Below the pieces are notes generated by a model. That model saw only the letters and a list, made by a program, of their open reading frames with translations. It ran no database searches and was not told where the DNA came from. Below are positions 43,720 through 52,508 of a DNA stretch of 64,000 bases, in pieces. Positions within the stretch are counted from its first letter, which is position 1; each line of letters begins with the position of its first letter. Position numbers and translations under genes: made by a program. This DNA is from Halobellus rufus (GTDB lineage Archaea > Halobacteriota > Halobacteria > Halobacteriales > Haloferacaceae), in the NCBI RefSeq assembly GCF_000739575.1, contig NZ_BBJO01000014.1, positions 124,001-188,000 of the forward strand. Direction: 5' to 3'.

Positions 43720-44475
43720 GTGAGCGAGTATCCAGTCGGTGCGACGCATACGACCGGCCGCATCGTGAGCGCACTGGAGGGCGGAAGAGAGGCCGGAGTG
43801 ACGGAACTCGCGGGAGAGCTAGGCATCTCCAAGGCGTCGGTCCACAACCACCTGGTGACCCTCGAACGGCTGGGCGTCGTCGTCTCGACCGACGGACGAT
43901 ACCGACTCGGGCTGCGGTTTCTCGACATCGGGATGTCGGTCCGCGACGGGATGCCGCTATACGCGGTCGCCCGCGAGGAGACGAAGGGCATCGCCGAGTC
44001 GACCGGCGAATCGTCCGCACTGGTGATCGAAGAGCACGGGGAAGCCGTCTACGCCGACGTCGAGCGACCGGAGCGAAACGGGGGACGGATCCGCCTCGGC
44101 AGTCGACATCCGCTTCACGCCAGCGCCGCCGGGAAACTGATCCTCGCGTATCGGAGCCGCGAGACCGTCGACGAGTACGTCGAAACCCGCGGCCTCGATC
44201 GCTTCACCGACCGGACGATCCAGTCGCGGGCGGACCTCCGCGACGAACTGCGCTCGATACGCGACCGCGGGCTGTCGTTCGACCGCGGGGAGTACTCCGA
44301 GGACATGCGGGCCGTCGCCGCACCGATCAGACGCGAGGACCGCTCGGAGGCGCTCGCCGGGGCGCTCTCCGTGCTCGGCCCCGCCGAACGGCTGTCGGGG
44401 AAGCGGCTCGAAGAGGATCTGCCCGGAATCATCCTCAGCGCCGCCAAGCGGGTCGAACTCGATCTGAGCGAGTGA
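43720..44475 (+). CDS. IclR-family transcriptional regulator (galactoside island)
   Basis: This 251-residue protein starts with GTG. The winged helix-turn-helix lies at about 5-65 (GRIVSALEGGREAGVTELAG, then GISKASVHNHLVTLERLG). The effector domain (about 75-245) has HPLHASAAGKLILAYRS and ends with LAGALSVLGPAERL. It is divergent from the ugp/dgoD/galactosidase operon and 125 bases upstream of the aldolase gene, and is the clear candidate to control both. A galactose-derived effector such as galactonate or a keto-deoxy acid is inferred. Confidence 0.93.
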   Translation: MSEYPVGATHTTGRIVSALEGGREAGVTELAGELGISKASVHNHLVTLERLGVVVSTDGRYRLGLRFLDIGMSVRDGMPLYAVAREETKGIAESTGESSALVIEEHGEAVYADVERPERNGGRIRLGSRHPLHASAAGKLILAYRSRETVDEYVETRGLDRFTDRTIQSRADLRDELRSIRDRGLSFDRGEYSEDMRAVAAPIRREDRSEALAGALSVLGPAERLSGKRLEEDLPGIILSAAKRVELDLSE

Positions 44476-44600
44476 GTGTCTGTTCGGAATCGCTAAACGA
44501 AGGTCACTCTCCGATTACTGTTTCCTATTACTGAACGCCCTGTGGTCTACGCTCCTCGTTCGTCGGGGGCTTTATCAGCCGCTCACGACACAGAGAGCGT

Positions 44601-45251
44601 ATGAGCCGGAACCGACACGCGGATCTCGAACGACTGTTCGACACCGGAATCGTCGGCATCCTCCGCGGCGTGCCCGCGGAGCAGACGGTCGACGTAGCCC
44701 AAGCCCTCGTCGACGGCGGCGTCGACGTGATCGAAGTGACGGCGGACACCGACGGCGCGCTCGACACGATCGCCCGTCTGGACGACGCGTTCGACCGCTC
44801 GGAGGCGCTCGTCGGCGCGGGAACCGTCCTCGACGCCGACACCGCCGGAGCGGCGCTCCGCGCGGGCGCGTCGTTCGTCGTCACCCCGAGCTTCGACGAG
44901 GAGGTCGTCCGGACGTGCAACCGCTACGGCGCGGTCGTCGCGCCGGGCGTGATGACTCCGACGGAGGCCGTCGAGGCCTACGAGGCGGGGGCCGACGTGT
45001 TGAAGATCTTCCCCGCGTCGACGCTCGGTCCGGGACACATCCGGAGCCTCAAGGGACCGCTCGAACAGCTCCCGCTGGTCCCCACCGGCGGCGTCTCGCT
45101 CGACAACGTCGAGGCGTTCGTCGAGGCCGGGGCCGACGCCGTCGGCGTCGGAAGCGGACTCGTCGACGGCGACGCCGTCGCCAACGAGGAGTACGACGCG
45201 CTGACCGAACGCGCGGAGGCGTTCCGCACGGCGATCGAGGACGTCCGGTAG
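44601..45251 (+). CDS. 2-keto-3-deoxy-6-phospho(galacto)gluconate aldolase
   Basis: This is a 216-residue class I aldolase of the KDPG/KHG family. Key residues are Arg22 (ILRG), Glu45 (VIEVTAD) and the Schiff-base Lys135 (VLKIFPAS), with VPTGGV as phosphate site. It splits keto-deoxy-phosphogluconate or the galacto form into pyruvate and glyceraldehyde-3-phosphate. In this setting it probably serves as the last step of galactose breakdown. The kinase that supplies its phosphorylated substrate is not in the window. A TATA-like CTTTATCA lies at about 44569-44576. Confidence 0.92.
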   Translation: MSRNRHADLERLFDTGIVGILRGVPAEQTVDVAQALVDGGVDVIEVTADTDGALDTIARLDDAFDRSEALVGAGTVLDADTAGAALRAGASFVVTPSFDEEVVRTCNRYGAVVAPGVMTPTEAVEAYEAGADVLKIFPASTLGPGHIRSLKGPLEQLPLVPTGGVSLDNVEAFVEAGADAVGVGSGLVDGDAVANEEYDALTERAEAFRTAIEDVR

Positions 45252-45354
45252 TCGGTCACTCCAGCGCGCGCGGAACCGCAGGCTACGTGCCAACTTTACA
45301 CACGGTCTGTTACCTCGTGAGGCACGTTTAGGACGTGAATAATCGTCCGGGAGG

Positions 45355-45360
45355 ATTTTT
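45355..45360 (+). terminator. T-tract between the aldolase and PEP carboxykinase genes
   Basis: Six T about 100 bases past the aldolase stop, directly followed by the AAATTTATG promoter-like element of the next gene at 45371-45379. Confidence 0.35.
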
Positions 45361-45406
45361 TACATTCAGCAAATTTATGCGGTTTACAAATCCAGTAGTA
45401 TCTACG

Positions 45407-46942
45407 ATGGTGACTTCGACGCGCTGGCCCTCGGTCGACACGCTCCCCGATCCGGACGCGGCCGACCACGTGACGTACAACCCCTCGTTCGAGGATCTGC
45501 GCCGGTTCTCGTCGCACCTGGAGACGACCACGTCCTTCGGGGCCGCCTCCTACGCGAGCGAGTACCGATCGCGGAGCGCAGAGCGGACCGCGAACGCGGT
45601 CGACGACCGCTTCGACGGGTCGGACCGCGAGGCGTTCAACAGCGCCATCGAGTGGGTGAGCGATCCGGCGAACGACGTGCTCTGCGTCGACCGAGTGGTC
45701 GGCCGGCACGAGGACGTCTCCGCTGTCTGTCGATTGTACCTCCCGAAAGCGTACGGCCGCATCGCGCTCGCGTGGGCGAAACTGCTCGATCCCGTCGACG
45801 GAGCCGACGATCCCTCGAGAGAGATCGAACCGGACTTCGTCACCGTTCAGCTTCCGGAGGCCGCGGACGAACCGAAGATCCGCGTCCTCCCCGAGGAGGG
45901 GATGACCGTCGTTCTCGGGAGCGACTACACCGGCGAGGCGAAGAAGTCGTTCCTCCGCCTGTATATGTACCGCGCGAAGCAGGCCGGCGGTCTGGGCCTG
46001 CACGCCGGGAGCAAACGGGTCACGCTCGACGACGAGGACGGCCACCGCGAAGCGGGACAGCTCTTCTTGGGCCTCTCGGGGACGGGGAAGTCGACCCTGA
46101 CCAGTCACGGCCTCTGGCTGGACGAGCCGGAGGGCGCGGAGATGCTTCAGGACGACGTCTGTGCGCTGCTGCCGTCCGGCACCGTCGCGGGCAGCGAGGG
46201 CGGCGGGCTCTACATCAAGACGCTGGGGCTGGACGCGGAGGAACAGCCCGAACTGTACGACGCCGCCACCGACGGGGGAGCCGTGCTCGAGAACGTCGCA
46301 GTAGACGACGACGGGACCGTCCACTTCGACGAACCCCGCTACGGGCGGAACGCGCGGGCGGTGATCCGCCGCGACCACCTCGAAAGCTCCGCGGACGAGA
46401 TCGATCTGCCGAGCGTCGACCAGGTGTTCTTCATCACGCGGAACCCGCTGATGCCCCCGATCGCGAAGCTGACCAAGACGCAAGCGGCGGCGGCGTTCAT
46501 GCTCGGCGAGTCTATCGAGACGAGCGCGGGTGACCCCTCCCGCATCGGCGAACCGATTCGGGTGGTCGGCACGAACCCGTTCATCGTGGGCCCGGAAGGG
46601 GAGGAAGGAAACCGCTTCCGCGACCTCATCGACGACCTCGATCTCGACTGCTTCGTCATCAACACCGGGGCCGTCGGCACCGACGACCCCGTCGACGTCG
46701 GCGTCGAGGAGACCGTAGCCGTCCTCTCGGCCGCCGCCCGGGGAAGCATCGAGTGGACCGACGCCGGAACGCACGAACTCACGGTACCCGCGTCCGTCCC
46801 CGGGATCGACATCGAGGAGTTCGCGGTCGCCGACCACGTCGCCGACTTCGGTGCCGCCCGCGAGGAACTCCGCGCGGAACGGCGCGCGTACCTCTCACAG
46901 TTCGACGACCTCGACGACGAGATCGTCGACGCGGCGTACTGA
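45407..46942 (+). CDS. pckA: Phosphoenolpyruvate carboxykinase (ATP)
   Basis: This 511-residue enzyme converts oxaloacetate and ATP to phosphoenolpyruvate, the entry to gluconeogenesis. It has LGSDYTGEAKKSF (substrate loop), the P-loop GLSGTGKSTLT and the metal-binding MLQDDVCAL, followed by a conserved-arginine region near TKTQAAAAFMLGES. The ATG at 45407 is chosen because it follows a TATA-like AAATTTAT by about 30 bases and the residues encoded upstream are not conserved. It probably has its own promoter but lies next to the galactose aldolase, perhaps because sugar use and gluconeogenesis are oppositely controlled. Confidence 0.92.
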   Translation: MVTSTRWPSVDTLPDPDAADHVTYNPSFEDLRRFSSHLETTTSFGAASYASEYRSRSAERTANAVDDRFDGSDREAFNSAIEWVSDPANDVLCVDRVVGRHEDVSAVCRLYLPKAYGRIALAWAKLLDPVDGADDPSREIEPDFVTVQLPEAADEPKIRVLPEEGMTVVLGSDYTGEAKKSFLRLYMYRAKQAGGLGLHAGSKRVTLDDEDGHREAGQLFLGLSGTGKSTLTSHGLWLDEPEGAEMLQDDVCALLPSGTVAGSEGGGLYIKTLGLDAEEQPELYDAATDGGAVLENVAVDDDGTVHFDEPRYGRNARAVIRRDHLESSADEIDLPSVDQVFFITRNPLMPPIAKLTKTQAAAAFMLGESIETSAGDPSRIGEPIRVVGTNPFIVGPEGEEGNRFRDLIDDLDLDCFVINTGAVGTDDPVDVGVEETVAVLSAAARGSIEWTDAGTHELTVPASVPGIDIEEFAVADHVADFGAAREELRAERRAYLSQFDDLDDEIVDAAY

Positions 46943-47092
46943 AGCCCTCAGCACCGGCCGATTTCACCAGTACCGACGGGTTCTGTCGACATCGACCAGT
47001 TACTGCTCGACGCTCGGCGATGGTTGCGGTAAGTTTGCCTTTTGATTCCGCCACCGTTGGATAACAAAGCGGGTCCGCCGACGCATCGCTGT

Positions 47093-50000
47093 ATGGCCCG
47101 CAGTTCGTTACAGGAGGCGCTGCCGCTCGTACTCGTCCTCACGACGTTCCTCGTATTGGGCGGGGCGGCCGTCGCCGTCAGCGAGTTCGTCGCGGACGAC
47201 GGGCCCGGAGCGTCGATCCTCGCCGAGCCGAACTTCGACCAAAGTGACGTGAGTGCACTAGTTACCGGGGACGACCGAGCGTCGGGGACCGACCGGGAGG
47301 CCGTGTTGAACGGGGACGAGTCCCTGCGCGATATCAACGTAACTGTGGGGGGGACGAGAGCGAACGAAACCGCGGGTTACGACCTCGCGACGGGTGATGT
47401 AAACGGCGACGGGCAGCAGGACCTCCTCGTCGCCGCCCCGGGCGCGGCGAACGATAGCGACCCGGCGACCGCGGGGGCCAACCCCGAGCGCAGCGCGGCC
47501 TACCTGTTCTACGGGCCGGTCGACGCGGCGTCGCTCGACGTCGACGACGCCGACGTGACGTTCACCGGCGGCAGGGGCGACGGTGCCGGCTGGTCGGTCG
47601 CCATCGGGAATCTGACGGGCGACGACCGCGCGGACGTCGTCATCGGTGCGCCGTTCGACGCGCGGAGCAGCTCCGACAACGCCAGCGAGGGGGTCGTCTA
47701 CGTCGCCCGCGGGGAGAACCTCTCGAACGGCGAGATCGACGTATCGAGCGAGGCGTACGCCACGTACTACGGAGTCGACGACGGCGACCGCGCGGGTCAC
47801 GCAGTCGCGGTTGCCGACGGCCACCGTAGCGGCCGGACCGGATCCGGTTCGGCGGCGCGGACCCGCGAGGAGTCGACCGGCGGGCTGCTGGTCGGCGCAC
47901 CGTACGCGAGCCCCGTAGAGAACGAAACGGGGGCGGCCTACCTGATCGAGGACCTCGCTCCCGGGCGACACCGCCTCGACGAAGCGGCGAACAGGACCTA
48001 CGCGGGTGCCGGCGAGGGCGACGCCGCGGGGTGGGCAGTCGCCACGGCCGACGTCACCGCCGACGGAACCCGCGAGGTGCTCGTCGGCGCGCCGTTCGAC
48101 GACAGCAGCGAGCGTGACGCCGGGGCGGTCTACGTGCTCCCCGGGACCTCGGAAAGCGCGGCGAGCGACGTGTACGAGGACGGAGAAGCGCCGGACGGCG
48201 ACGTCGTCTCGGTCGAGAGCGGAATTGCACTCGAAGGCGTCGCGTCCGGAGACGCCGCCGGGTTCGCGCTCGCCCCCGCCGGGCGGGTCGTCGAGACGGA
48301 CGCGGACGGAGAAGCCAGAAACCGCGGCCCCGACGTCGCAATCGGTGCGCCGTTCGACGACAGCGGCGGCAACGACGCCGGCGCGGTGTACCTCGTCGAC
48401 GCCCAGCGGATCGATCTCGACGCCGAACGAGGCGATCGGCGGATCTCGCTCGCGGACGCCGACGCGACCGTCCGGGGCGAACACGCGGGCGACCGCGCGG
48501 GCTGGAGCGTCGCCGGCGGTACAGAGCTCCGCTGCTCGCGCTACGACGACCTCGTGGTCGGCGCGCCGTTCAGGAACGGGAGCGACGACAGGACCGAGTC
48601 TGGATCAGCGTACGTCGTTGAGGGCGGCCTCGACGGCGAACGCCGACTAGGAGACGACGCGCGACTCGACGGCGCGGCGGCGTTCGATCGCGCCGGGTGG
48701 GCAGTCACCACCGCCTCGGACCTGACGGGCGACGGCGCGACCGACCTCGTCGTCGGAGCACCGTTCGCCGACACCGGAGAGCGCGACGGCGGAGCGGTGT
48801 ACCTCGTCGCCGGAAGTTGTGAGGAGCCGAGAGAGGACCGAAAGCCGCGCGGTGGAGTCGCAGACGGCGGAGACGAGCGTGATCGCGACGACAGAAAAGA
48901 CCGCGACAGCAGAGATCGCGACCGCAAGGACGGTAGAGACAGAGACGATCGGAACCGGGACAGGAGCGACGACCGCGACGGACGGGATCGCGACGGCAGA
49001 GCCGATCGAGACCGGGATCGAGACGATAGCGACGGCAGGGACCGGAACGACGGAGACGGAGACCCTGAGACGGACACACCACCCGACGGGGTTCGAGCGA
49101 TCGACTCCTGCACCGTGATCGAGGATCCCGGATCGTACGCGCTGACGGGCGACGTTCGGAACGGAACGTCGGACACCTGCGTGTTGATCAGTTCGAGCGA
49201 CGTCGAACTGACGGGCGGCGGCCACACGATCGAAGGCGGCGGGGCGAACGGCAGCGTCGGACTCCAGGTGGCGACTCGGGGGAATGCCACCATCGAGAAC
49301 GTCACGATCCGCGACGTCAGCGTCACCAACTGGGGAGTCGGGATCGAGATAGGGGACTTCTCCCACACGTTCCCGGTGGAAGCGACGCTCTCGGACGTTG
49401 AGGCGAACGGAAACAAGAAGATGGGGATGTACTTCGTCGACGCGTCGGGCTCTGAGCTGGCGGACGCGAGCGCCACCGGAAACGGCGCGTTCGGGATCAC
49501 CCTCTGGGAGACGGACGACGTCCGGTTCGCGGGCGTGACCGTCGCCGACAACGACGGATCGGGGCTGTGGCTCCACGACAACGTCGCGGGCGGAGAGTTC
49601 AACCGAATCACCGCGACGGGCAACGAGAATCAGGGAATCCGAACGGGAACGGACGTCAGCCGCAACGTCGTCTCCGAATCCACCGTCGCGAACAACGGAG
49701 GACACGGGATCGAGATCGGGGGAGACAGCGGTGCCTCCAACGTCGTCAGAGACACGACGATCGAGGAGAACGGCGGCGCGGGGCTCCGGATCGCCAACGG
49801 CGGCGAACTCGAAGACGTCACCGTCCGCAGTAACGACGGCTGGGAGCTGGACGGCCGTACCGACTACCGGGAGCTGCCGCTGTCGGCGACAGGGCTACAG
49901 GTCGGCGACAACGCGGCGTTCGAGTTCGTCGACCAACCGCTCGCGATCGAGACCGTCGAGCAGGGGTCACTGCCGACGCTGCCGACCGGCGCGCGAGCAG

Positions 50001-51124
50001 TCGGTGACGGCGTCGAGGTCGTCGACGTCGAGAACGCCACCGTGAGCCTCCGGTACAGTGACGCGGACGATGGCCGGGTCGAACTGTGGCGCTACAACGG
50101 AGCCGTCTGGCAACCGACCGGAGCGTCCGAAGCCAGTGGCGGAGCAGTCACCGGCACCGTCGATCGAGACGGTACCTACGCTCCGGTCGAAGTCGCGGGC
50201 GACGCGTCGACGTCGGGCGGCGATTCGACGGCAACGACGACGGGCAACGGTTCGACAGCAACGACAACGACGACGACGGGCAACGGTTCGACGGCAACGT
50301 CGACGCCGCCGTCGACAGTCCCACCGACCGAAGCGGCGACAACAGACGCGCCGACGGCGGAACCAACGACGAGCGGGGAAACGGTGACCGAACAGACTAC
50401 AACCAGTCAGTCGACGACGGCAGCGGCTGCAACAGCGGGCGAGACGACGACCGAAGAGTCGACGACAACGGAAGCGGCGACCACAACCGAAGAGCCAACG
50501 ACGAGCGATACACCGACAGCCGAGGATTCGGCTACAGCGTCACAGACTCAGGTGACCACCGAAACCTCGACGGCGGAATCCACCGGAACACCGACGCCAA
50601 ATCCGACATCGGTGTCGACCGACGACGCGTCCATAGGGATCGAAGCGAAGACGGCAGACATCGAGGCGACGAGCGAGGAGACGACGTCCGTCGAGACACC
50701 CGAAAACACCACAGACACGACCTCGGAATCGACAGCTACGGAGACGGATGAGACAACCGAGACCACGGCGGAAACCGCGAAAGCGACGACTGAAGAAACG
50801 ACAAGGGAGCCCACAGAAGCGACGACAGAGGAAGCCACAGAAGCGACGACGCCCGCGGCGGAGACCACGATGGAAACGTCGACGGCAGAGAACACCCAGT
50901 CCCCGATGGAGTCGGAGACAGATCGGGAGGGCCCCGAAAGAGACAGGTCGGAACGGGAGGGTCGCGACGCCGCTAGTCGCGGCGCTCCGGAAAACAACGG
51001 TGGCGGTTCCGAACGCGGAGCGAGAGGGGCGGAGAACGGGGAGACTGCAGGTAACGGGGAGAACGCAGGCAACGGAGAGAACGCACGAAACGGAAACCGT
51101 CGAAACGGTGACAGAGGCGCGTAG
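47093..51124 (+). CDS. Giant exported protein: FG-GAP propeller, Arg/Asp linker, beta-helix, Thr-rich stalk
   Basis: This gene encodes about 1343 residues from the ATG at 47093; the frame is open 51 bases earlier. Residues about 10-32 are one hydrophobic segment (LPLVLVLTTFLVLGGAAVAV), a signal or N-terminal anchor. Next come about seven FG-GAP/integrin-type blades (47370-48810), each with forms of GDRAGWSVA and LVVGAPF plus Asp-rich calcium loops. An Arg/Asp-rich linker follows (48821-49085), then a NosD-like parallel beta-helix opening SCTVIEDPGSYALTGDV (49100-49850), then a Thr/Ser/Glu-rich stretch (50210-50900), likely a glycosylated stalk, and a Gly/Asn/Glu-rich tail. No C-terminal sorting signal or membrane helix is seen. 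It is probably a surface adhesin or a carbohydrate-binding protein. Confidence 0.88.
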   Translation: MARSSLQEALPLVLVLTTFLVLGGAAVAVSEFVADDGPGASILAEPNFDQSDVSALVTGDDRASGTDREAVLNGDESLRDINVTVGGTRANETAGYDLATGDVNGDGQQDLLVAAPGAANDSDPATAGANPERSAAYLFYGPVDAASLDVDDADVTFTGGRGDGAGWSVAIGNLTGDDRADVVIGAPFDARSSSDNASEGVVYVARGENLSNGEIDVSSEAYATYYGVDDGDRAGHAVAVADGHRSGRTGSGSAARTREESTGGLLVGAPYASPVENETGAAYLIEDLAPGRHRLDEAANRTYAGAGEGDAAGWAVATADVTADGTREVLVGAPFDDSSERDAGAVYVLPGTSESAASDVYEDGEAPDGDVVSVESGIALEGVASGDAAGFALAPAGRVVETDADGEARNRGPDVAIGAPFDDSGGNDAGAVYLVDAQRIDLDAERGDRRISLADADATVRGEHAGDRAGWSVAGGTELRCSRYDDLVVGAPFRNGSDDRTESGSAYVVEGGLDGERRLGDDARLDGAAAFDRAGWAVTTASDLTGDGATDLVVGAPFADTGERDGGAVYLVAGSCEEPREDRKPRGGVADGGDERDRDDRKDRDSRDRDRKDGRDRDDRNRDRSDDRDGRDRDGRADRDRDRDDSDGRDRNDGDGDPETDTPPDGVRAIDSCTVIEDPGSYALTGDVRNGTSDTCVLISSSDVELTGGGHTIEGGGANGSVGLQVATRGNATIENVTIRDVSVTNWGVGIEIGDFSHTFPVEATLSDVEANGNKKMGMYFVDASGSELADASATGNGAFGITLWETDDVRFAGVTVADNDGSGLWLHDNVAGGEFNRITATGNENQGIRTGTDVSRNVVSESTVANNGGHGIEIGGDSGASNVVRDTTIEENGGAGLRIANGGELEDVTVRSNDGWELDGRTDYRELPLSATGLQVGDNAAFEFVDQPLAIETVEQGSLPTLPTGARAVGDGVEVVDVENATVSLRYSDADDGRVELWRYNGAVWQPTGASEASGGAVTGTVDRDGTYAPVEVAGDASTSGGDSTATTTGNGSTATTTTTTGNGSTATSTPPSTVPPTEAATTDAPTAEPTTSGETVTEQTTTSQSTTAAAATAGETTTEESTTTEAATTTEEPTTSDTPTAEDSATASQTQVTTETSTAESTGTPTPNPTSVSTDDASIGIEAKTADIEATSEETTSVETPENTTDTTSESTATETDETTETTAETAKATTEETTREPTEATTEEATEATTPAAETTMETSTAENTQSPMESETDREGPERDRSEREGRDAASRGAPENNGGGSERGARGAENGETAGNGENAGNGENARNGNRRNGDRGA
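48821..49085. repeat. Arg/Asp-rich low-complexity segment inside the giant exported protein
   Basis: About 85 residues made almost only of Asp, Arg, Gly and Lys, with repeated Asp-Arg pairs and few hydrophobic residues. On the DNA it is a run of GAC, CGC, CGG, AGA and GAT codons. It lies between the beta-propeller and the beta-helix and would be a highly charged, unfolded but net-balanced linker. Most haloarchaeal surface linkers are acidic and Thr-rich instead. Confidence 0.75.
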
Positions 51125-51170
51125 ACAGACATCGAGAAACGCGTCACTGGTCAGTACACCGCCCGGCCAC

Positions 51171-51200
51171 TTACACAAGACTTTTACTCAATTCGTGTAA
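51171..51200. terminator. Possible bidirectional hairpin between convergent genes
   Basis: TTACAC (51171-51176) and GTGTAA (51195-51200) are six-base complementary arms; the loop contains TTTT. It lies between the ends of the giant exported protein gene and the DUF457-like gene. Confidence 0.25.
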
Positions 51201-51331
51201 TAATCCGGGTACGGTCGCGGACGAACGCTTCGACGGGCGCACGGGTAGGGGTACACGAGCGAACGTCGAACGTCGTCCGATGGACATTTTTCGGAACCCG
51301 ACTGGACAGCGATGCGTCCGAGGATCGAGGG

Positions 51332-52333
51332 TTAGGAGACGAGCGCCACGTAGACGACGGCGTAGCCGACGAGCGCGATAGTCGTCCCCGCCAGCGCGAT
51401 CGCGACGAACGCCAGGTCGGGGCGGAACGCCCGTCTGTCGTAGGATGCGGGCCGGACCACTGTGTGGATCGGCGGGACCGAGCGGTACCACGCGAGGACG
51501 CCGCAGACGGTGCCGACCGCGAGGATCGAGAACACGAAGTGATACGACACTTCCAGCGTCGGCGGCACGAGAACGACCGCCGCGGCCCCGTACGTCGCCC
51601 CCAGTGCGGCCGTCCGGTCCGAAAAGAGCCGGACTGAACGACCAGTGAGTCGCACGACCGCAAGCAGGGCGAGCCACACGACCGCCAGTTCGATCGCGAA
51701 CGCGCCCAGGAGGTGGATCGTCGGATCCGAATGCAAGATCACCCGTCCGTCCAGCAGGGTCGTCTGCAGCGGGTACAACAGCCGCGGCGGCTCGCCGGTC
51801 ACCAGATCGCCCCACGGGTGGGTGAAGAGCCCCGCGGCGGCGGCGAGCGCGATCAGTCGCGGGGAGAGGGACGTCCGACGCGCCGCGAGCGTGGCGAGCG
51901 CCGCCGCGCCCCCGACGAACGCACCCATCACGAGCGTCCCCAGCGGTCCGCTGACGGCCGTCGCTGTCGCCACCAACGCGAGCAGCAGCGTCACGGCGGT
52001 CGCCCGGGCGATCCACTTTCGCCGGGGCGGAGCGTGCCGAACGGCCCAGAGACCGACCGCGGGTCCGACGACTGCCGCGACGACGAGCGAGTGCGTCATC
52101 GACCGGTGGACCGCGTTCGCAGCGCTCCAGAACGCCTCGGGATCGACCGAGCCGCCGCCGAGGAACCGCCCGCCATCGACCGCCGCCAGCGCGTACACGA
52201 CGTCGATGTCGGGCAGCGCCGCGAACGCCCCGGCGACGATACCGACTGTCAGCGCCCGCCGCGTCGGCCAGCCTCGCCACTCGGCGAACAGGACCGCGAG
52301 GGCGAACGCGAAGAGCGCGTGACCGACGAACAC
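51332..52333 (-). CDS. Membrane-bound metal-dependent hydrolase (YdjM/DUF457-like)
   Basis: This gene encodes 333 residues from the GTG at 52333, where the sequence FVGHALFAFALAVL, typical of this family's start, begins. About seven to eight membrane helices are seen. Conserved polar motifs are ALPDIDVVYAL, the AVHRSMTHSLVVA segment and LFTHPWGDLVTG, which hold His/Asp residues of a presumed metal site in the membrane. The family is called LexA-regulated membrane hydrolase in E. coli, but no substrate is known. The longer reading frame to 52456 runs into a repeat and is not accepted. Confidence 0.8.
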   Translation of the reverse strand: MFVGHALFAFALAVLFAEWRGWPTRRALTVGIVAGAFAALPDIDVVYALAAVDGGRFLGGGSVDPEAFWSAANAVHRSMTHSLVVAAVVGPAVGLWAVRHAPPRRKWIARATAVTLLLALVATATAVSGPLGTLVMGAFVGGAAALATLAARRTSLSPRLIALAAAAGLFTHPWGDLVTGEPPRLLYPLQTTLLDGRVILHSDPTIHLLGAFAIELAVVWLALLAVVRLTGRSVRLFSDRTAALGATYGAAAVVLVPPTLEVSYHFVFSILAVGTVCGVLAWYRSVPPIHTVVRPASYDRRAFRPDLAFVAIALAGTTIALVGYAVVYVALVS

Positions 52334-52400
52334 GCGAGTAACACCGCACGCCCCGAATATAAGCGTCTCGTCGGCGTGGTAGCAGGGAACACGGGTCGAG

Positions 52401-52425
52401 AGGAGAGGAGAGGAGAGGAGAGGAG
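52401..52425. repeat. Pentanucleotide tandem repeat, five copies of AGGAG
   Basis: Five perfect copies, then AGAGA. It lies between two divergent genes (DUF457-like starting at 52333, aminotransferase at 52509). Because the unit is five bases, copy changes would alter promoter spacing. It could also serve as a Shine-Dalgarno-like tract on the plus strand, but it is too far from the start at 52509. Confidence 0.75.
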
Positions 52426-52508
52426 AGAGAACTCGATCTTCGGGAGACTCAGCCACGGCGGGCGACCGCCAGCAGGGACTAAGTGTCGACGGCGAGTTGT
52501 CGAGACCG

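Noticed and set aside
43563..44534. A 323-codon frame overlapping the third IclR gene
   Set aside because: Beyond the AT-rich leader it turns into Arg/Gly-rich shadow sequence in another phase of the IclR gene.
48541..49705. Two long minus-strand frames opposite the giant exported protein gene
   Set aside because: They mirror its repeat and charge-rich segments (Ser/Arg-rich product); the plus-strand frame has FG-GAP and beta-helix patterns.
52397..52430. Repeat cluster considered as a CRISPR array
   Set aside because: The unit is five bases with no spacers; it is a simple microsatellite.
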